Shown piece after piece: positions 6,485-9,207 of a stretch of DNA of 9,207 nucleotides (its first letter is position 1; each line of letters starts with the position of its first letter). Made by a program: the position numbers and the translations under genes. The notes beneath the pieces were generated by a model. The model worked only from the letters and a program-made list of their open reading frames with translations. It searched no databases and was not told the DNA's origin. This DNA comes from VBAS01 sp044867875 (GTDB lineage Bacteria > Bacteroidota > Bacteroidia > Chitinophagales > Chitinophagaceae): the NCBI GenBank assembly GCA_044867875.1, contig JBIOVR010000471.1, positions 1-9,207 on the forward strand, written 5' to 3'.

Positions 6485-6928
6485 TTAATGATGAGCCGCT
6501 GCAGTATCCCGCATCATTTTTATTTTATCATGTGCCTGGCGTAGGATTGCTTTCTGACTTTCAATTGTTGCACGAACATCAATTGTAAGATCATCTTCTT
6601 TTAATGCATCCTTATATGCTTTTTGTGCTGCATCTTCGCCAAATTCACATGAAGCGAGTATACCATGACGATCATCTCCACCAAATGTTGCTTTCACATC
6701 CATCCAGGCACGATAGATTTTTCCGGATGCTGTGGTTTCGTCAGTAACATTTTTGTCATCACTTACTAGTCTGCGCAAATCACTTGCAAATTGACGACTT
6801 TGTTGAGCCAAATTGCTGAACAATGCTTGCAGATCTTGTTCGTCGGTCTGCGTTGCTGCTTTTGAATAGCCGGTAACCCGGTCGTTGTTGATCCTTATTA
6901 GATCTCTTAATGTTTCTGAATTTGCCAT
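6485..6928 (-). CDS. PA2169-family (DUF2383) four-helix-bundle protein
   Basis: This 147-residue, highly charged, all-helical protein has no signal peptide. The N-terminal TLRDLIRINNDRVTGYSKAA, the region LQALFSNLAQQSRQFASDL, and the GKIYRAWMDVKATFGGDDRHGILASCEFGED block are typical of the PA2169/DUF2383 family. Family members adopt a ferritin-like four-helix bundle; no enzymatic activity is established. Acidic residues and His (E96 and D98 of CEFGED, and the final AAAHH) invite a metal-binding idea, but this is not shown. Homologues are frequent in Bacteroidota and proteobacteria beside small stress genes, as here. The ATG at 6928 is chosen because the family starts close to the first helix. 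It is a single-gene unit, preceded by a long 5' region with a 34-nt hairpin 38 nt before the ATG and followed by the hairpin at 6394-6423. Confidence 0.85.
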   Translation of the reverse strand: MANSETLRDLIRINNDRVTGYSKAATQTDEQDLQALFSNLAQQSRQFASDLRRLVSDDKNVTDETTASGKIYRAWMDVKATFGGDDRHGILASCEFGEDAAQKAYKDALKEDDLTIDVRATIESQKAILRQAHDKIKMMRDTAAAHH

Positions 6929-6966
6929 GTTGTTTAATTTTTATTTTAATCAGTAAATTTTTAAAG

Positions 6967-7000
6967 GCAATGAACGAGGAATTATTTCCTCATTCATTGC
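6967..7000 (-). repeat. 34-nt near-perfect hairpin in the leader of the DUF2383 gene
   Basis: GCAATGAA (6967-6974) pairs with TTCATTGC (6993-7000). Inside it, GAGGAA (6976-6981) pairs with TTCCTC (6986-6991). Only one mismatch separates the arms (C6975 against A6992), and the loop is TTAT. The hairpin ends 38 nt before the ATG at 6928. It could be a leader RNA element, an operator, or (read on the plus strand, followed by T-rich sequence) a terminator. Confidence 0.6.
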
Positions 7001-7137
7001 TCGGGTACTTTATTTTATTTCTATTTTTTTCATAGGTTAAGATCTCTTGTTACTAGTTTTCAATTCGTTTCATAAATAATGATCCAATTGGTTTTATTAG
7101 ATTAAAAATGAACCGCACACACTATATTATAGGGAGA

Positions 7138-7167
7138 AAAAAACATACCATGTTTTTTAAGTATGTT
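7138..7167. repeat. Interlocked A/T-rich inverted repeats
   Basis: AAAAAACAT (7138-7146) is the exact reverse complement of ATGTTTTTT (7150-7158) with a 3-nt loop. The overlapping AACATAC (7142-7148) is the reverse complement of GTATGTT (7161-7167). As RNA the two pairings exclude each other. The A-run/T-run hairpin could act as a weak bidirectional terminator. Confidence 0.45.
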
Positions 7168-7181
7168 GAAATTATTAATGG

Positions 7182-7237
7182 ATTTGTTACGCCATTGGTA
7201 TCACATTTGATTTTATAGGTTATAAAAAGTAACAAAT
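7182..7237 (+). promoter_or_regulatory. Long-range dyad reaching into the start codon of the split-barrel gene
   Basis: ATTTGTTAC (7182-7190) is the exact reverse complement of GTAACAAAT (7229-7237), and the right arm includes the first two bases of the ATG at 7236. If transcription starts upstream of 7182, the mRNA could fold so that the ribosome landing site is paired. The loop is 38 nt, so the structure may need a protein or ligand to be stable. Confidence 0.4.
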
Positions 7238-7703
7238 GGAAAATGACTATAAACTCATGTTTATAAAAAATAAACTAGAGCAAATTAAAAGTGCAGTGAT
7301 GTATACTACAAACAGTAACATCGTAAGATTACCAAATGATATTGTTGAGTTTGAAAGTGTGGATGAAGATGGCTTACTATGGTTCAGTGCTCATGGTCCA
7401 AGGAGTTGGGAAAAAGCCTACGAGCTTCATTTTCCGACAAAACTTATTTTTTACAGGAAAGGTTGTGAATATTATGTAGAGATCACAGGTACAGCCGTGG
7501 TTGTAAATAAGCAAGATGTAATGTATGGCACCAATGGAGGAAAATTACTTTTGAAAATGGTCCCCTATTATATTGAATATACTGAAACAGGTAGACGGGA
7601 AGCAGGCTTTAAAAAATTAAAAGCACAGATGTATGATGTTTTCATGAATACATTAGGACTAAGCAGGGCCAGTCAGCCTCGTTTAACTGAATCGCAATAT
7701 TAA
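7236..7703 (+). CDS. Probable pyridoxamine 5'-phosphate oxidase-like FMN-binding split-barrel protein
   Basis: This 155-residue soluble protein opens with a helix (KLMFIKNKLEQIKSAVMYT). A series of beta strands follows: NIVRLPNDIVEFESVDEDG, LLWFSAHGP, KLIFYRKGCEYYVEITGTAVVV and KLLLKMVPYYIEYTE. The order and the W-F-S, F-P-x-K-L-x-F-Y and E-I-T-G-x-A-x-V patterns resemble the small split-barrel (PNPOx/general stress protein 26-like) proteins of Bacteroidota. Those bind FMN or a related cofactor, and their substrates are mostly unknown. I assign the fold with moderate confidence and no specific reaction. The ATG at 7236 lies in a dyad. The gene is followed after 5 bp by the DUF6496 gene, so the two are almost surely co-transcribed. 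The C-terminal tail (LGLSRASQPRLTESQY) looks disordered. Confidence 0.65.
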   Translation: MENDYKLMFIKNKLEQIKSAVMYTTNSNIVRLPNDIVEFESVDEDGLLWFSAHGPRSWEKAYELHFPTKLIFYRKGCEYYVEITGTAVVVNKQDVMYGTNGGKLLLKMVPYYIEYTETGRREAGFKKLKAQMYDVFMNTLGLSRASQPRLTESQY

Positions 7704-7708
7704 AGACT

Positions 7709-7927
7709 ATGGCAAAGTACTCTAAAAAGGCAGGAGAAAAAGTTGAACGGGCAATGAAAGAAATGAAGGAAGGGAAGCTACGCAGTGGCAGAAGTGGAAA
7801 AAAAGTTACTGACCCTAAACAAGCTATTGCTATCGGCTTGTCAGAAGCTCGTGAAGAAGGAGCAAAAGTTCCCTATAAAAGATCAACAAAAAAGAATAAG
7901 ACAACCAGGAAAAAAACTACTACCTAA
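7709..7927 (+). CDS. Small Lys-rich DUF6496 protein
   Basis: This 72-residue, strongly basic protein begins KYSKKAGEKVERAMKEMKEG, continues with a Gly/Ser/Arg-rich linker (KLRSGRSGKKV), and then has the core DPKQAIAIGLSEAREEGAKVP characteristic of DUF6496. It ends in a Lys/Thr-rich tail (RSTKKNKTTRKKTTT) like that of small histone H1-like or nucleoid-binding proteins. The family has no established function; DNA or RNA binding is an inference from charge. It starts 5 bp after the split-barrel stop codon, so it is the second gene of that unit. No typical hairpin terminator follows directly. It is one of several small stress-associated proteins in this part of the window. Confidence 0.8.
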   Translation: MAKYSKKAGEKVERAMKEMKEGKLRSGRSGKKVTDPKQAIAIGLSEAREEGAKVPYKRSTKKNKTTRKKTTT

Positions 7928-8134
7928 GAGGTTTTAAGATCCTAAACTCTCTCAACGTTACAGATGAAGTATATCCCAGGAACAATGAATTCAAATTCAT
8001 TGAGCTTGGTCATGTGTACTTATCTTATAATAGGCTTAATTTGCTTTAAGAAAATCCAGGTAAGACATATTGCTTAGAGAAGATTTCAGCTATATTCATT
8101 TAATAAGTGAACATAGTTGTACAAACACACATCT
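7928..8134. promoter_or_regulatory. Intergenic region before the CHASE3 kinase, with candidate promoter
   Basis: These 207 bp hold no coding signal. A possible Bacteroidetes-type promoter is TTG at 8070-8072 and TATATTCA at 8091-8098 with an 18-nt spacer, which would give a leader of about 30 nt before the ATG at 8135. The -7 element matches only TAnnTT. A perfect 9-bp palindrome lies further upstream at 7983-8002. Confidence 0.35.
7983..8002. repeat. Perfect 20-bp inverted repeat (possible operator or 3' hairpin)
   Basis: CAATGAATT (7983-7991) and AATTCATTG (7994-8002) are exact reverse complements around a 2-nt centre. No T-run follows on the plus strand, which argues against a simple terminator, and the tiny centre favours a protein-binding dyad over an RNA hairpin. 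It lies 56 bp after the DUF6496 stop and about 130 bp before the kinase start. Confidence 0.45.
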
Positions 8135-9207
8135 ATGCCTTTAAGAAGAAAAATAAAAGCTGGGTATATCGTTGCCTTTGTGTTACTAATGATCTCCTAT
8201 TTTTTTATTTTTCGATCTACCCGGACTGTACAGAAAGAATATGATTGGGTGACAAATAGCTATAAAGCCGAAAACAAAATTGGGGAGTTAAAAAATTCAG
8301 TAGTAGAAATTGAAACCAATGTACGTGGTTATTATATTACAAAAGACCAGTCCTATTTAAGAAATTATCGCGAAAACCAGGAAAACATTTCCACTATTTA
8401 TAATGAACTAAAAACATTAGAAGCAAATAATCCTGATCAACTCGCAAAGCTTGATACAGTAAAACAGCTGATCGATCTACGACTTTCATTGATGAAAACA
8501 AATATTGCCGCTTTCCAACAGGCAGGCGAACAAACAACACCGGTTGTTGAATTCAACAGGCGAAGAGGACAAGCTCTTTTAGACAGTATTAGCATGTATA
8601 CTCAGCATTTTATTAAAAATGAAGAGAGCTTAATGTCTGAAAGAAAAAACAATCTCACCGATTCATTTAAAACCACGCAAATTATCATTTTCATCTCCCT
8701 TATCACATCCATAATTGCCATATTATATTCGCTGTTTACTTATATTAAAGAAAGTGCTGCCCGGGATAAGTCAAGTCAAAAAAATATTCAATATCAGAAA
8801 GAACTGGAGGCAAATATCGAGGAACTGAAAAGGATGGATGCCAAACTAAGAGAATTAAAAAGCATGGAAAAATTTACGGCAACAGGTCGTGTGGCAAGAA
8901 CAATAGCACATGAAGTAAGAAACCCGTTGACAAATATCTCCTTGGCAGCTGAACAATTACAAGAACTCACCACCCAGAATAATGAATCTTCAATGTTGTT
9001 AGATATGATAGGCAGAAACAGTATCCGGATCAATCAACTTATCTCTGACCTGCTGAATGCTACGAAGATCATTGAACTAAATATCCGACCAGTAAGTATT
9101 AATAAAATCCTCGACGAAACTCTGGAAATGGCCGCCGACCGACTAGATCTTAGCCAGGTAAAAGTGCAAAAGAATTATGCAACTGATGTTTGCAATGTAA
9201 TGGTTGA
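8135..9207 (+). CDS. Membrane sensor histidine kinase with CHASE3-like domain (3' end outside window)
   Basis: The frame from the ATG at 8135 stays open to the window edge (357 codons), so the C-terminus is missing. Residues 10-26 (GYIVAFVLLMISYFFIF) form the first membrane helix. Residues about 30-180 form an extracytoplasmic helical domain containing IGELKNSVVEIETNVRGYYIT, the signature of CHASE3 four-helix sensors. Residues 183-204 (IIIFISLITSIIAILYSLFT) form the second membrane helix. A coiled coil (about 215-247) leads to the phosphotransfer domain with H259 in AHEVRNPLTNI. The ATPase domain is only beginning at the edge. The phosphotransfer segment is very similar to that of the REC-PAS kinase at 1868 (both have RNS-x-RIN then a DLLN/ELLN helix), so the two are likely paralogues. 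The CHASE3 ligand is unknown. It forms its own transcription unit. Confidence 0.9.
   Translation, partial: MPLRRKIKAGYIVAFVLLMISYFFIFRSTRTVQKEYDWVTNSYKAENKIGELKNSVVEIETNVRGYYITKDQSYLRNYRENQENISTIYNELKTLEANNPDQLAKLDTVKQLIDLRLSLMKTNIAAFQQAGEQTTPVVEFNRRRGQALLDSISMYTQHFIKNEESLMSERKNNLTDSFKTTQIIIFISLITSIIAILYSLFTYIKESAARDKSSQKNIQYQKELEANIEELKRMDAKLRELKSMEKFTATGRVARTIAHEVRNPLTNISLAAEQLQELTTQNNESSMLLDMIGRNSIRINQLISDLLNATKIIELNIRPVSINKILDETLEMAADRLDLSQVKVQKNYATDVCNVMV

Larger units (their letters stand above)
6929..7235. promoter_or_regulatory. Structured divergent intergenic region (307 bp)
   Basis: This A/T-rich region lies between the DUF2383 gene (minus) and the split-barrel gene (plus). It holds three inverted-repeat systems: the 34-nt hairpin at 6967-7000, interlocked dyads at 7138-7167, and a long-range 9-bp dyad (7182-7190 with 7229-7237) that reaches into the start codon at 7236. 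No open reading frame of coding character is seen. I found no full promoter match; CACATTTG at 7202-7209 resembles a plus-strand -7 element but the nearest TTG is only 15 nt away. Confidence 0.5.

Noticed and set aside
8794..9033. Open frame of 79 codons on the minus strand
   Set aside because: Antisense to the coiled-coil and H-box region of the CHASE3 kinase; Ser/Leu-rich translation typical of a shadow frame.
1..9207. CRISPR array, tRNA, insertion sequence or prophage genes
   Set aside because: No regularly spaced direct repeats, no cloverleaf-like sequence recognised, and no transposase, integrase or phage protein in any frame.

Overview
The window looks like a chromosomal segment from a Bacteroidota bacterium, probably a soil or freshwater relative of the Chitinophagaceae. 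This rests on the low GC content, A/T-rich leaders without clear Shine-Dalgarno sites, a promoter candidate resembling the Bacteroidetes TTG / TAnnTTTG pattern, and the protein families present. No rRNA, tRNA, insertion sequence, integrase or CRISPR array is visible. The gene content combines two-component signalling with general stress and DNA-end repair functions.

Layout. Positions 1-661 (minus) hold the N-terminal part of a large protein with repeated HAMP modules, as in Nik1/Os1-type hybrid histidine kinases; it runs off the left edge. Divergent from it is a single-domain receiver (779-1207, plus), which converges on a second small receiver (1230-1571, minus). A 296-bp intergenic region with two interlocked inverted repeats separates that receiver from a soluble REC-PAS-histidine kinase (1868-3313, plus). 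The kinase's last 12 bp overlap the end of a three-gene minus-strand operon. In transcription order this operon encodes an SDR oxidoreductase of the YghA/YdaD stress type (5047-5913), the DNA-end-binding protein Ku (4234-5004) and a stand-alone LigD-type NHEJ polymerase/primase (3302-4219).

The right part carries short stress-associated genes. These are a DUF1328/YtjA membrane peptide (6116-6301) with a clear terminator, a PA2169/DUF2383 four-helix-bundle protein (6485-6928, minus), and a two-gene plus-strand unit. That unit encodes a probable FMN-binding split-barrel protein (7236-7703) and a Lys-rich DUF6496 protein (7709-7927). At the right edge a membrane CHASE3-type histidine kinase (8135 onward) is cut off by the window end.

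How they may work together (inference): two histidine kinases with closely similar H-box regions, one soluble and one membrane-bound, lie near two receivers that have no output domain. The N-terminal receiver of the soluble kinase adds a third receiver. This arrangement suggests a phosphorelay whose final DNA-binding or anti-anti-sigma component lies outside the window, and which may control the nearby stress and NHEJ genes. The intergenic regions are rich in inverted repeats. The most striking are the interlocked repeats at 1623-1653 and 7138-7167, the 34-nt hairpin at 6967-7000 and a dyad that reaches into the start codon at 7236. I see no strong evidence for a wholly new system. The best leads are the ligase-less Ku/polymerase operon and these structured leaders.
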